Assembly: GCA_027886175.1 (NCBI GenBank)
Contig: JAJNNQ010000009.1
Location: 20,991,501 to 21,055,500 of the forward strand
Reading direction: 5' to 3'
Length of the DNA stretch: 64,000 nt
Source of the DNA: Phylloscopus collybita
Lineage: Eukaryota > Chordata > Aves > Passeriformes > Phylloscopidae
The notes below the pieces were generated by a model, which was not told the DNA's origin, did no database searches, and saw nothing but the letters and a program-made list of their open reading frames with translations. The translations under genes were made by a program, and so were the position numbers. This document shows positions 11,018 to 36,606 of the stretch, piece after piece. Within the stretch, counting starts at the first letter, position 1. Every line of letters begins with the position of its first letter.

Positions 11018-14000
11018 GTAAGTGTGAGGGCGGGGGTAATGCGGGGGCCGGGCTGTGCCGGCTGCAGGATAGAAGTGCCGGAGGAGGAAAGTTTCCAGGC
11101 GCTGGGAGCAGCGCGGAGCCCGAGGCGGCAAGGTGGTGCCGCGGGAGCCGCAGCCGCGCCGGGGGTGGCGGGAGCTGGATCTCCGTCAGGCCGTAGTTGC
11201 GGGGAAGGGGGAGAAGAACTCGCCGCGGGGGCTCCCTCCGCGGCGCCTGGGAAACTCGCCGTGCGGCCGGCGGGAGCCGGGGCCGGAGGGCCGCCGCTCT
11301 CCGCCGTGCCCGCCGCTCGGGCAGCGCACCTGTGTGGCCGGCGGGGCCGCTCGGGGGGCGCCTTCCTCGGCGCCCTCCCCCCCGCCTGTCCCCGGCGGGA
11401 GGGCCCGCGGGCCGCCCGCCCCTCGGGGCCGCTCTCCCGCCCAGCGTGGCCGCAGCCCCCGGCCTCTCGCCGGGGCGGGACAGGCGCGTCTTCGGGTAAA
11501 GACTGAAGTGCCATCGAATCCCGGGCGGGATACAGTGCCCGACCGAACTGAGGCGGAATGTATATCGGGCTCGCTCGGTTCCGCGGGCGATGGGGTAGAT
11601 GCCAGGGCAGGAGCTCGCGTCCGGGCCGTGTCCCAGCCGTAGCGCGGAGCGGATCGGCGAGCGCCATGTCCCCCCTTTAACTCCTAGTGAAGTCCAGCAT
11701 GAAATCGGCTCCTAAAAGCCTGCCCCTCTATTGTCACGTCACCTTAGCACCGCTTGGCTGCCATGCAGGCGAAGGTAAAACGTGGGACAGCACAGCAGCG
11801 AAGTGTGGAGTTAGAAATAACCTTTCCTTTGCTAGATGCCTTTGGTTGGTTTTTGTTTATTTTTTTTCCTGGATTTCTGTTTATTTATTTGTTTTTAACC
11901 AAAATGGGAATAGAAGTTACTTGCCTTGGACCACTGTCAGGTGAGTGCCTGGCACAGCTAGGAGAGCCCTGGCAAAGGGAGGCTCAGCAACACGAGCCTG
12001 CACTGGGAGATCACAGCACCTAACTGGAGCTTGGGAGAAAGACCTAGTTCAGAATAGCTCAAGTGGTCTTTCAGGAATTACATTTAAAAAAAAAACATTA
12101 AAGTTGTTTTGTGCACTTCCCTTTTTGATTCAGGTACTGTACCTGCACTGTCCACTGTGTTTTATTCCTCACCTTTGAAAATTCAGGAAGTGCCACTGTT
12201 TGTAGAACTGAACTCTGAAGGCTTAATTGTTGGGAAAAGCTGAGTTTGAGTGGGTGGTAGGAGAGCTCTGAAGACTTGACTTCATTTAAACTAATATAAG
12301 TATCCATTATCTGTATTGAAGAGAACGAATTACATAGCTGCTGACTAGTGACTTTTTCATGAAATACTTTTTAAGATACTGGCATGATAATAACATGAGC
12401 AGCTGGTATTTGTGTGAGAGGAATAACACCTGGATTTGATAATCCCACCTGACCCAAAAGACACAGTTCAAATTAGCTTTCTTCTTGTATTTTTAAGACT
12501 ATATCATTATTGCCTAGTATCAAAATATAAAAAACCCAAAGCTAACTTGAGTAGCCTTTTTTGCACAAGCAGGCAAATATTTCAGGGTTTTTTTTTTTTC
12601 CCCTGTGCACACTGTTATAGTTCTGGTATGGATCACTAGAGAGACTGGGGGTAAGGGTGAGGGATGGGGGCAGGAAAGAATGCTAAATGTTCTCTCCCTT
12701 CCCTGAGAATCCAAGCAAAACTTCCTTCAAGTTGCAGAACTGCAAGGGAGCCCTTAGGTATCGTGAACATACCTGTTTAGCCAAAAGCAAAAGCCTTCAG
12801 ATAAATAAAGATGTAAGTGTGAGTGAGATGAGTTGAAGACTCAGTAATATTAGAGATGTTATACAATCACAAAATTGCCTATATTTGCAGTTATTTAGTA
12901 TGAAAAAGTAAGGAACTGATGCTACTGGCATAAAACCTACACCCACGCCTTGCTGTGTAGATGCTGTACAAGCCAGTTTCTACCCCATGTTCATCATTAA
13001 ACTCCGAGCTTGGAACCCCTCAGCACTCATTGGTGTTGCTGTGGTACTCATCCACGTAATTTGCTGTAACAGTCTCACATTTGATAATACTAGATGTCCC
13101 ACCCATGGCATATAAATAACTGATGCAAGGTATCTAAGAGAAGAGAGAGTATTTGAAATCACAGCTTTGAAAGGAAAACAAGTGTTGAAGCTATTCTACT
13201 GCATGAAATCTAGACAAGTTCCGCTATTCCTCTGCTTCAGCTTCATTTATTTAGCTTTATAGGTGGGTGCTTCAAAATAAAAGTAATAAATTCATAGGAA
13301 ATTAGATTCTGAAATAACATCTGAGTGCATATGAAAACAAGGATGTGGAAGGCTAAACGTGATGGCTTAGAAAAATATTGTTGGGTGTACTGAGTGACGT
13401 TGGTCCTCAGCTATGGAGCGGTATTGGGCATGAGTGAGCCAGTGTCCAGGAGCAGCCCCAAGCTTTACAAATCCTTCCTGCAATGGTCTCATCCCCCAGC
13501 TCTGTCTGCGAAGAAGGTGCTTACTGCCAGGCAGGGCGCTGCCTCTTTGATGTCATGAAGCCAGAGCTCTGTTTAGCTACTGGCATTCTGTAAATACTGT
13601 AATAAGCCAACTGGTCTAAGGGAAGGTTTCAGTGAATCCTCCTGACCTGTGGTGTCTTAAAATCTCCTGCTCCCTCATGTTAAGGGAGACTGTTTGTAAA
13701 TAGGGCAGGTCCCCTGCATAAGGACAGTGTTTTTATTCACACCCAATGAACAAACACCTCCACCCACTGTTGTTGTTTTAAAAGACTCCAGCTGCTCATG
13801 AATATAGGGTCAGGGAGGGCCGCCTAAATGTTTCTCTGTGCTTTCTCCCCAGCACAGCCAGCAGAGCTGTTTCCTGTTCTTTGTTTCAAGGCTGGGGTTT
13901 GCGTCACACATTCCAAGTGGCATATGTGGTGCTCTTTCCTGTTTCAGGCTGTTTTCTGGCAGTTCGGTAGCCTCGTCCAGGCCCCTTGTCACTGCCCCTC

Positions 14001-14598
14001 AACTCCCAATCCCCACCCGATGAGTTATCATGTCTCTACACACTCAGGATTGCTTAAGATGCCTGTGTTATGTCATAACGAGGTTTCCAAGTTAACCTTT
14101 AACGTGCGCCTTCGACTCCAATATAGTTATGGGGGTGAACTAGAGTTTTTAGCTCTGTTCGTTGAAAACTTGAACTCAAGTCTCCAGAAAGCTGTGAGCC
14201 AGTTTTCTGCTCTCGCTTGCTCATCAGCTGATCTGGAATAGCTCCATTAAAGTCGCAGAGCTGCACTGATGTATAAAGAGTATAAGTGAGAAGAAAGTCC
14301 ACATCTGTGGACTCATAGTTGTGAGAGGGTTCTGACTTCAGCCCTTACTCAACCTGAATTGCTCACTATAAGCACTTCGTATTTCCAAATCTCAAAAAGG
14401 AGTAGGCATTTTCTCCTTATACAGGCTAGAAGATTCATTGTCTTCCAGATGTAATACAGAATATGAGGCATTGCTGTCTAACTTTTTTTTTTTGGCATTA
14501 ATAAGTACTGCTGTCCCACATTTTGCATTTTTGAAGGCATAAAAGTAATTGTTTTCCTCCTGTTTTTATATGTGTCTTTCCCCCTCACCCTGTTGCAG

Positions 14599-14760
14599 GC
14601 AGATGTAATGAAAAATTGAGAGGAAATTGAGAAAAACATAAACGTTTCTGGTGCTTTGAATCTGACAGAAGAAGAGCTAAAGGACCCAAAGCCAAAGCTC
14701 ATTGAAATTGAGAGAAAAACTTGCATTAACTTCAGTGTGGCCTGGATGAAAATGCAAGAT
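14599..14760 (+). pseudogene. Coding-like relic, family not recognised
   Basis: From 14599 the + strand reads as protein-like sequence rich in E, K, N and L for about 50 codons (it includes NLTEEELKDPK and WMKMQDE), broken by one in-frame TGA at codon 7 and ending at a TGA after unrelated F/L codons. It is preceded by a pyrimidine-rich stretch ending in CAG, so it could be a decayed exon or a retrocopy fragment inside KLF3 intron 1. I do not recognise the source protein. Chance remains possible because the segment is short. Confidence 0.35.
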
Positions 14761-14824
14761 GAAGTATTTATTTTTCTCTGTCTTTTATGAGCTGTACACA
14801 CAGAAATATTTCGAGCCTTTCATT

Positions 14825-14828
<4 letters not shown>

Positions 14829-14854
<26 letters not shown>
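14829..14854 (+). repeat. Poly-T run (26 T)
   Basis: An uninterrupted run of T in KLF3 intron 1. It could be the reverse complement of a retrotransposon tail, though no element body is recognised on its left flank. Confidence 0.8.
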
Positions 14855-14855
<1 letters not shown>

Positions 14856-15060
14856 CCCAGTCGTTTTTAAAGTAGTCTTTTAGTTCCTGTTCTTGCTCTT
14901 TTGGATGCTACAGGTTAGCTGTTTGAGATGATTGAAGGTATCTTTAGGAAGTATCTGAAATATACATTTTAAACTTCTTTCAGAGCTTAATTGTATCTGA
15001 AAAAAGTATTTATTAGATTATGTGCATATACTTACAGCAAATTGTTTTTTGTTTGTTCAG

Positions 15061-15099
15061 AAATCCGGATAAAAAGAAGTATTCGGCTACACAGTTTTG
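15061..15099 (+). other. Candidate 39-base untranslated exon in KLF3 intron 1
   Basis: A T-rich tract ending in TTGTTCAG immediately precedes 15061, and TTTTG followed by GTAAGTTG marks a donor at 15100. The 39 bases between them contain no ATG, so inclusion would extend the 5' UTR without adding an upstream start. Both splice sites are close to consensus. Known KLF3 models have one non-coding first exon and five coding exons, so this would be additional. It is a prediction only. Confidence 0.35.
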
Positions 15100-18000
15100 G
15101 TAAGTTGTTTATTGATTAATGTGTTCTCTTTTTTTTTTTTTCATTTTGTAGTTTTTTTATTCATTTTAGAACACCATGGATGAGTTTACCCATTAGAACA
15201 CGATTACATATTTTAATTCTTGTACTGTTAATTTGCCCAAGATTTCAAACAATTAATTTTTTTTCCAATGACAGAGGAAAATAGTTGCATGTAACTATGT
15301 TTAATATTGGAAATTGCTGTATAATAAATGCAGTAAATTTTGTGGTTCACACCTTTTTGTAGCCAGAAGTTCTATAAAATAGGGAACTGAGGTTAAAATT
15401 ATAATAATTTTTGTAAACCAACTTCTAAATATTAAATAACACTGCTAACAGGAGGTCTTTTAGAGTTCTTTTATGCTGTCAGCATTCAATCTTTGTGTTT
15501 TCATTCCGAGGCTAGTTGCTTCCAGTCCAGAATATGAAGTTTGGCAGAGCTGGTTTTAGGAGAGATTTAACTCTTCCCTGTGAAGCATTCACTTCATGCT
15601 GAAGCTTCCTTTGAGGGTTTTGTAACTGTAGGTGATATATCCCAGGGGAAGGAAGTGTAAGTGTAGATCAGCCGGATGGAAAGACCAAGTTCCAACAGGT
15701 TTTAAATAGTAAACTAACTCAGAAGGGAAAAAACTTCCAAACAAATGCATGGTCTGCCTATCATGCAGTCAATGTGTGTTACCAGCCACCTAACTTGATC
15801 CATGAAGACATGACAGAGTTTCCACTTTTAAAGAGTCTAAGCTTCTTGGATCACTGTCACATTTGTACCCACTACACTGTCCACCTCTTTTCCCTGGTTG
15901 GTTTGTTTTGTTTTTTAATTTCCATAGGTTCATAGAAGTTCATCATCGTTTGCCCTGTATTCAGATTCTTGTTCAAATCATTTAGGCAGTTATTCATAAA
16001 TGTGTACTTCGTTCTTCTAAGATTAGATTTTCTTTCTTCTTTCCTGTGCTATAAAAATGTTGAATCTCTTTTTCACATTTCCTGAAATAGCAGAACCCTT
16101 CACATAAGAGAGCGGTATTTTCTGTTATTTTTTTCCCCTCACTATTAAAGGGTTTTAAATTTAAATTATCTTAGAAATTAACCTCTCAAAAAAAAAAAAA
16201 AAACACAACAAGAAAAGTGAAGTTCAGTTTGGAAGAGAAAGATTATCATACCATTCCACATACTTCATTTGTTTTCAAAAGTCTGATCTTTTATCCTTAC
16301 AGTGTTTCTCCTTCTAAGAAGTAGCTTGAGACAGGAAACCAGACAGCAGTCTGCCCTGATAAGGGAGAATATTGTCTAATGGAGGTGCCTCAAGAGCTTT
16401 TCTTTCTCCTCTTAGGTTCAGTAAGTATAGAACTGAAGGTTGAACAGGGTTTACATGAGCTCAGTTTTTCCTTGGTAAAGAAGATATTTTCTTAACAAGC
16501 ACTTTGAGAACATTTTTTCCCAAGATTTTTACAAACAAGAAAGCCATTTCCAGATACGTGGCTTCAAAGAGCCTGCAACAGTATTATCAGAAATTTAATT
16601 TAGACCGATTAGTCTATAACATGTCAAAGCAGTTCTAGGTCAAACAAGGTGACATCAACAAAGTTATGATGCACAAGTTGTGCAAAAACACAAGTTTTTC
16701 AGCCTGCTTGCAGTCCTGAAGGAATATGAAAGATTTTCAAGTCTTTGCTAAGAAACAGATTTGAAATACTGAATACCAGAATTCTGTAGAAATGCTCTTT
16801 TTCTTAAAGCCTATCACTAAAACTTCAAGAAGAAAATTTTTGCCTAGGTACCATTTTCTTTTACTGAAAAGAAATAGGTACCATTTAGAAAATATTCTAA
16901 CTTTTTCAACAATTATTATCGTTACCCAATGGAAATCCAGTAAATAAACACTGAAAGCTATTGATCAGAAGATTTTCTTGGTGTGCTGGTTCTTCATGAC
17001 TCTCCTCCTGCTCTGTTCCTCATGGTCTAGCTGCTCTAGTCTCTTCCCACAGCACCATGTCTGGACCTTTGTTGCTTTGGCTGAGTCTGACTGCTGTGCT
17101 GAGCTGGTGAGCTGCTTTGCCTGCTGCTCTTTTGGGGTGTAGTGCAGTTAAGCACTTGCTTACTTCCCATTAGAATTAATGGAACTTAGGAAACGCTTTT
17201 TTCTGACTTGGGTCTTGAGGAGCAACTAGTACAGTAAAGTGCAAACATGTTACAAGCTCCAGAAAACAGCTTTTGTACCTTCCACAGGGAATGTTTGTCT
17301 CAGAAACTGGTTCCTCTCTGTCAAACTCTTTGGAGGTTCCACTGAAGACAACTTCTCACCTGGGTTCAGAAACCCTTCCCTTTTGGATTTCATCAGTGGC
17401 AGTGGAGAATCTTCTGATACTATTGCTTCTCCCTTGTATCAGAGGAAGTTTGACTTGGGGTTCACAGAAGTCATAGTTCAGAGCAACAGGTCTAAGTCCC
17501 AAAGTGCTTGGACTGAAGAGCTTTTGCAATGTGACAATGTTTGCTGCTGGATTCAAACTGCAGTTGCAAGAGCTTCAGTTCCTTGCAGAGGGCACTCATG
17601 CACTGCTAATTTAGCAAATATCATTACATTATTCTGTAATTATACTGACAATAACAGTCATACCTTGAAGCTTCTAGACAAAGACTTACTGTATGTGGGG
17701 CAGCATTCCCTTGCTTCCCCCAGGCACAAAGACTGAGGAAATAAACCCTGTATGTGTTCTCAGACAGAGTGAAGAGTGGCAAAATGTATGGTCACCAGCC
17801 CCCTGTCTGCAACAAAAATCAGTCACTGACTGCTCTTCTAGGTATTTAATGAGAGCACAGGCTTGATATTAGAATAAACCTTTGTTGTTGGATGTGCAGT
17901 CAAAACTGGCCCTCTACCCCACCCTTTCCTTTCATAACAGATCTGCAGAATTGGTGGACCTTGAAAGTAGATGTGCAGGGCTGCTGGGAGTAGCTGCACT

Positions 18001-19711
18001 GCGGCTGCCCTTTTCCAGCTGCTCTGCAGTGCAGATGTGTAGTCTGAGTGCATTCTTTAACCACTTCGCACATTTCATCCAGGGTAAATAATCCATACAA
18101 GCCTTTATTGTCAGAATACATGTTTAAGTACCTTTAAGCTTTCATGTAATCTTAATTATGTCTCTGAAACAATAAACCATACACCTGTCAGGAAGTTAAT
18201 ATTGAGAAGTGTTCAGTCCTGACAAGGTGATGAGCTCTAGTGATAATGAACTTCCCTTCTGGAATGGATACCTTGCTGTATATTGGATCATAAGGGCAGA
18301 GTTTATGTTGTTTCTGGCTTGCTGTCTTCACTGGACTTCAGGTAGAATACTGAGGGACTTTGCCTGGACTTTACCTTGCACCTGTCCTTATTTGCATACA
18401 AAACCCAGTTGCTTCATTCGTCTTTCTGAAGTACAGGGTGTGAGCAAAATCTTATCAAAAGCCATGTCCTGTTTGGACAAGTTGGACTGACTTGGCAGAG
18501 ATCCACAGGGTGGAGTGAATGGGAGGAGGCAAGAAAGTAAAACTGGGTGGCTTGTTAGCAGAAAAAAAGAGGGAGAGCAAAAAAAAAAGAGGGTGGAATG
18601 TTTGCTTACTGGATTGCAGTTAATTATTTAGTTTCAGATTACGTTCATTTTGAATTCTTTTACCTCACATGAGAAAACCTTTTAATGCAAAATAGTTTAC
18701 CCAAAAAAGTCAAAGACAGAAGTTCTTATTTTTTAATACAGTTAACATGAATATATTGTCACCTCACCAGTTTTTCCAGAGCACCTCAGGAATGAGAGAT
18801 GGTATTTTGATTTTGCAGAAATTATTTGTATATACTGAGCAATTTGCAGGCTTTCAAACAAGTACATTCTGAAATCACCCTGTAAAGTAGAAACCAACTG
18901 TTTTTTCATTCCTCTGTAATAGAAACAGATAAGACTGTTTACCTTCCCTATTGCTCCCTTCTGAAATGTTTAGGAGAGAAAGACTGAGAAGTTTTGAGTT
19001 AATAGGGATGATTTTACAAATATACTGGGAAAAAGTACCCGCTTCTTACTTGAAGTATCATGCTTTATTTGTGTGTGTGTACATGCATGTGTTTGCTCAT
19101 GAGTGTGGTCCAGGCTATCAATTTTGAACATTATTTTCACATACAAAGAGGAGTCTTTTGTGAGTTTATTTACAGCCTTAGAAAAACATTTGGAGCTAAA
19201 TTTTATATGCCAGATCTAAAGCTGACTTATATAGACTCTGTAGCAGTCCTACAGGACCAAGTGTTACATCGTAATTAACTTTCCATTCTTGAAAATTGGT
19301 TTCCAGTCACTATTAAATGGGGAAAAAAAACCTGCTTAAGAGTAACATAATAAAGAAGTGCTTGATTTCTATACTCCAATGCAGCATAGTAAACTTACAT
19401 AAAAGTAAAGTTTTCCTCTGCTGTTCTTAGATGACTGCACTTGGAAAAGACGGAGAATTACTCTTCACTTTTGTTCAGAGTAGTACACTTCCTGTTGTCT
19501 ATGTCAGTTTAAGTCCTGCACAGTGATTTAGAGCTATCTCAGGAAACACTGAAATGTGTAGCATGACATGTGAAATGTGTATAAAGTGTCTTTTCACACA
19601 CTTTCCTGGAGTAAAAGGTGAAAAGGAGTTATTCTTAAAATGAAGGAAATACAGTTGTAGGATTACAAAAATTACAGAAAGGATGAGCATGATTGCATTT
19701 ATTTATAACAA

Positions 19712-19819
19712 CCTTTTTTTCTTTCTCTCATTCTTTCTTTCTCTTTCTTTCTCTCTTTCTTTCTCTCTCTTTCCTCTATTTCTCTTCTTTCTTTTCTTTC
19801 TTTTCTCCTTTCTTCCTTC
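19712..19819 (+). repeat. Polypyrimidine (CTTT/CTCT) tract, about 108 bases
   Basis: Nearly pure C/T sequence built from irregular CTTT, CTCT and CCTTT units with only a few A interruptions. Such mirror-like homopurine-homopyrimidine tracts can adopt triplex (H-DNA) structures. It lies about 2 kb upstream of the first coding exon of KLF3. Confidence 0.85.
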
Positions 19820-21782
19820 ACTAAAGTACAAATTGGTGTATTACTTTGTCCATGCACATACAAGCTAAAAATCAGAAGTTTCTGGAACCCTGAAAGGAAT
19901 TCGTTCCAAATTCCAAGTGTAGGAGCACTGAGTGGCTACATTTTACTGTAAACTTTTTTCTTGCCTAGAAGTACGACTTTTCTGTTTTCACAGTGTGGAT
20001 GAATGTGTGAGAATATGAATGATGCATAGATACGTGGATATATTTCTGGCAAGTCAGTGTTCTGAAACGTTAGTTCTAGCTATGTGATATGTTGAAACCT
20101 GAAAAAGATAACTAGATAACAGTTATCTAAACAATAACCATTCAAAGAAAATAGTATAATTTATAACCTTCTCACAAACATACTTAAGGTATTTATGGAA
20201 TTATGACAACTTGTAGCAAATAGTTACAGCTGCTCCCAAACTAAAACTACATACTAAGTTTAAACTGGAAATTGCATTAAGCTGCATTATTGGTTTCACT
20301 TTAGTTTTGCTATTTGTTTTTGTCAGGCCTTCAACTTTTATGAGGTGAATGATGAAGATATTATATTCTGCTACTTGTTTGTTTCACTGTGCACACTGTT
20401 GTAATATATTTCCAGAAGTCTTTAAACTTAATTTGTGTACCTGAGTAACTAATGGTAGACTTGTAACAACTTATGCCATCTTTCTCTGGAAGCTCTTAAC
20501 AAATTTTGATCTATAAACACATGTTAACTGCAAAATTGTTCATTAGTGTAGGCTTAATAGAATTGTTTTAATTTGAGGAGGTAAATCCTTAAATGTTCAT
20601 TTACATTTCTGGGAGAATTTCCCAGCCACAGCTACAAATCTGTTGGTGAGCTTTCAGCCTGTCCTGCGGGGTGAATTGCAGATGGTGGAGTCTGGCTGTA
20701 TTCGCTTCTTTCCAGTGCCATCTGCCGGCCGAATTGAATTTGTGTCATTTACTTTTGTCCTCGCATCTTAAAAGAGGTTGTGCCGCTTCCAGGCAGGGCT
20801 ATGAAGTCTACGGTGTACGGTCAGAACTTGCTCCTTCGACATCAGTCATATAATGTATAACCTCGAGTGATTCATAAACAGCCTGGCAACATCTAAATGT
20901 CATTGCAAGCAGCTTCCCTTTGCTTCCCCTTAGTTTCTCTGTGTGCCCTCATGGCTTTACCCAGAAGAGGTATCTATCTCCTTTCCTTCCCAGCATCTTT
21001 CCAAGATCACCATGGCAAATGTGTAGTATGACAGTTATGACATGCTTTATGCTAAATACTTTTCTTTCGGGCATTTGGAGATTGGTCAAGTACAGTTGAA
21101 CACTGTAGGAAAAAAAACCTGAAGCTGCGCAGAATGCAAGCAGATTTTTTAAAGTGCTTTTATTTTGCACACAACACAAATGTTGTTGAATGGTCAGTAA
21201 ATCTGTTATGTTATAGCTGATGTATTTTTTTCTGTTAAGTCATTGTAGCATGTTGAATGTAATCCAAGTTAGTTTTGAATTTTAATCTTTTTTTTTTTTT
21301 GCATTGATATCAGTGCCACTGTATGTGATCAATTGAGTGTTTCTATTAGCAGTCTTAGGAAAGGGAGATCCTCTCCAGAATCAGTTCACTTGTATAAACA
21401 AGATTATTCTGAGGTTGTAATGCTGATGAGAAATGCCTGGTCTAAACTGTGATGTGTTAAAACACTTGACAGCTAATGAAAGTGAAAATTCTGTGGTCGT
21501 GGTGAGCTGACATGCATCACAAAATTCAGTTTGACTTTCATTAAAGTGAGCAGATGTCCCTTTGTTTCAATAGCAATTTGGAAAGAAAAAACTTGCAATA
21601 AATTCAGTCAAAGATTTAAAAATCTGTGTTGGAGATGGATAAGTATTCACATTAATCTGACAAAATAGTAAATTCTCTACAATTCAGAAAGTTGATTCGG
21701 GTTTTTCCTGTGGCTTTCTAACCCCTTGTCTTTCCCCATCAGGACAGAACCTCAGAAGCATCAGAACAGGTGAATAAAAAAG

Positions 21783-34346
<12,564 letters not shown>

Positions 34347-35164
34347 ATGTCTTCTGTCCCTGACTCCTATCACACTTTATTTGTTTTTTACATATGCATT
34401 TTAATTTGGATTCAGCTGGTCTGGATCTCTGAGTTTATACCATTAAAAGCGTACGTATGGTCAGTAACAGATGTTATCTAACCCTTCTATGTCCTTGCCA
34501 CGGGTCAGACCTAAAGAATGTGAACACATCTTTTTTTTCTCCTGGGGATGCTAAGCAAACCCTTTCTGCATTCAGTGTGTTTATTGTATTTCATTTGTGA
34601 ATAAGGGAATTTTTAAACTAACAGCTTTTGTTGGTTTCTTCGTATAATCAACCCAGCATATACTGATAAAGTAGTAAATGTTATTGAATATCCAAAATGC
34701 TAGTCCTTGCCAGAGACTACTATTTAAGTGCCCTGTAAGGGATGCACTCTCATTTCATGCTCAACAATGCAATGAATGGACTCCCAGCTGTGTTGATTTC
34801 TGCAATGTGGTTAATACAACAGTTTTAGAAAGACACCTGACTTAAAAATCCCCTCTGCCCAAACAGTGAGTAATGCTGAGGAAATAAATCTAAACAATTT
34901 AATTATTTCACAGAAAGATTGAGTCATAGTATCATTTACCCCAGTCAAGAAGAAAAATGGACAGGAATTCGTCCATACATAATACTGTGCATCTAAACCA
35001 ATGTCATCTGTCATCTGTATTACAGTGTAGTGTATATCCTTGTTTTATTGCATAATGCCCGGGTGGATTTTTTAAGGGAAAATTTTGTGTGACCCTATAT
35101 GTCTGGTTTCTCTGCAAGTGTATGGATGGAACACACACAGTTGAGGAAACTGCTTGAAGCCGAG

Positions 35165-35393
35165 TCAGGGGTTTGCCGTCAAGAAGTTTTTCACCCAGAG
35201 GGTGGTTGGGCACTGCAACAGGCTTCCCAGGGAAGTGGTCACAGCACCAAGCCTGTCTGAGTTAAGTGTCTGGACAATGTTCTTGAGCACTTGGTGACTT
35301 TTGGGGTATCCTGTGTAGGGCCAGGAGTTGGACTCGATGATCCTGATGGGTCCCTTCCAACTCAGCATATTCTGTGATTCTGTGATTCTATGG
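35165..35393 (+). mobile_element. CR1 LINE 3' end inside the KLF3 3' UTR
   Basis: Contains 'agtttttcacccagagggtgg', 'caggcttcccagggaagtgg', 'gttggactcgatgatcctgatgggtcccttccaactcag' and ends with three copies of an eight-base unit (ATTCTGTG, ATTCTGTG, ATTCTATG), the hallmark of CR1 3' termini. It is in the same orientation as KLF3 and would be transcribed in its mRNA. Confidence 0.93.
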
Positions 35394-36573
35394 TACTCTC
35401 CTGTGATTTGGCATTAAATGACATTCATAGAAACCTACTGCACCTCATTTCAGGGATATAGATTATCCCCCTGCAATCACGTCCCTGCATTTCTTCTAAA
35501 AAAGTTTTTTCTCTTTGCTGTACTTCAGAAAATAGCAAACATTAAGTCAAAAATGCTCTGAACTGTAATGTTGTGAGTACCACTGTAATACACTACAGTA
35601 TTTAAAATTATTGATCCACAATTTTTTTATGAGAGGATGGCATCAGATATGAAGTACTTCTGATGATAAATTGAGTCATGTATCTGTTTTGGATAAAGGC
35701 ATATACCAAATCATCCAGTCCTTAACTCTGATCTGTGGCTCTGGTAGTCTCTCGATGGTAGGTACAACTGCTTCCCTGTGGACGTGTCTATTCCATGAAA
35801 ACCATGCCTATTAGCAAACAGAACTCCATAGGTAAAAGAAATTGGATTCAAGCAACCTGCAGTTGCCCCTAGAAATGTTCCTCTGAAAGGAAGGTTTCTG
35901 TCTGTATTAGCTGGCAGACTTTGTGGTACTGCAAGGAAACAGGATGTATTTCTCTACACTCTCAAACACAAGCACATTTTCCTTCCTTGCCCTTTGTAAG
36001 GTAACCACCATTCCCTGTGTGTTAAACATACTGAAGTTGGCTTTTCGTTTCTTTTGGAAAAACCCAGTGAACAATGGAGTTATGAGGAGTGGAAGAGTTC
36101 TGTGGAACTCTGCAGGAGATAGGTGGAGTGTCCATCTGCAGGTGGGTATATTTGAGCTTATGGAACAAGTAGGCTGTGCTATATCCAGTGGAGCCCAGTG
36201 CCAAACAGTCTTGGAGATGGAAGAGTGTTGGTGCAAAGACTCTTTATTTGGTGATAGGGCTTTACCAGCTGTTACGCTGACGTTCACGTGCCTGTGGAAT
36301 TAGAGAAGGAGAGGTCTGCACTTCGTGTAGAAAAATGCTTTGACAGCAATTGCTCTTTTCCAGCTCCATACATCCTCATCACCTCAGTAGGGCTGCATTT
36401 GGTGTCTTGTAACTCCCTCATTGCTCACCTGTGGCCCTGAAAGACCTGGCACATGAATCAGTCTTTTTTCTTGGTAGGCCAGATTGTTAGCGACATTGAG
36501 AAACTTTTGGAAAGAGGGTGATATTAATGAGCATCTGTTCCAGAATGTGGACTCTGATGTGGTTTTTTTGGTT

Positions 36574-36574
<1 letters not shown>

Positions 36575-36605
<31 letters not shown>
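36575..36605 (+). repeat. Poly-T run (31 T) in the predicted KLF3 3' UTR
   Basis: An uninterrupted run of T, so a poly-U stretch in the predicted mRNA. It is likely to be length-polymorphic. Confidence 0.85.

Positions 36606-36606
<1 letters not shown>

Larger units (their letters stand above)
9640..11700 (+). promoter_or_regulatory. KLF3: CpG island, KLF3 promoter region
   Basis: Base composition changes abruptly to dense G+C with very frequent CpG from about 9640 to 11650, in contrast to the AT-rich surroundings. GC boxes and CACCC-like motifs are common (for example 10707-10730). A TATAAAA lies at 10044-10050, and an extended E-box (GTCATGTGAC) at 10769-10778. The island lies upstream of the first recognisable KLF3 exons on the same strand, and KLF3 is known to have CpG-rich, KLF1-responsive upstream promoters. 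Long open frames in both strands here are by-products of low stop-codon frequency. Confidence 0.8.
11018..21742 (+). other. KLF3: KLF3 intron 1
   Basis: A long AT-rich interval between the presumed first exon and the first coding exon. It contains a 26-T run (14829-14854), a polypyrimidine tract (19712-19819), a candidate 39-base exon (15061-15099) and a coding-like relic (14599-14760), each listed separately. Elsewhere I see no gene; short open frames such as 17239-17736 have no recognisable protein features. Confidence 0.55.

Noticed and set aside
10882..11667. Long open frames on both strands downstream of the KLF3 donor
   Set aside because: Same composition artefact of the CpG island; no conserved motif.
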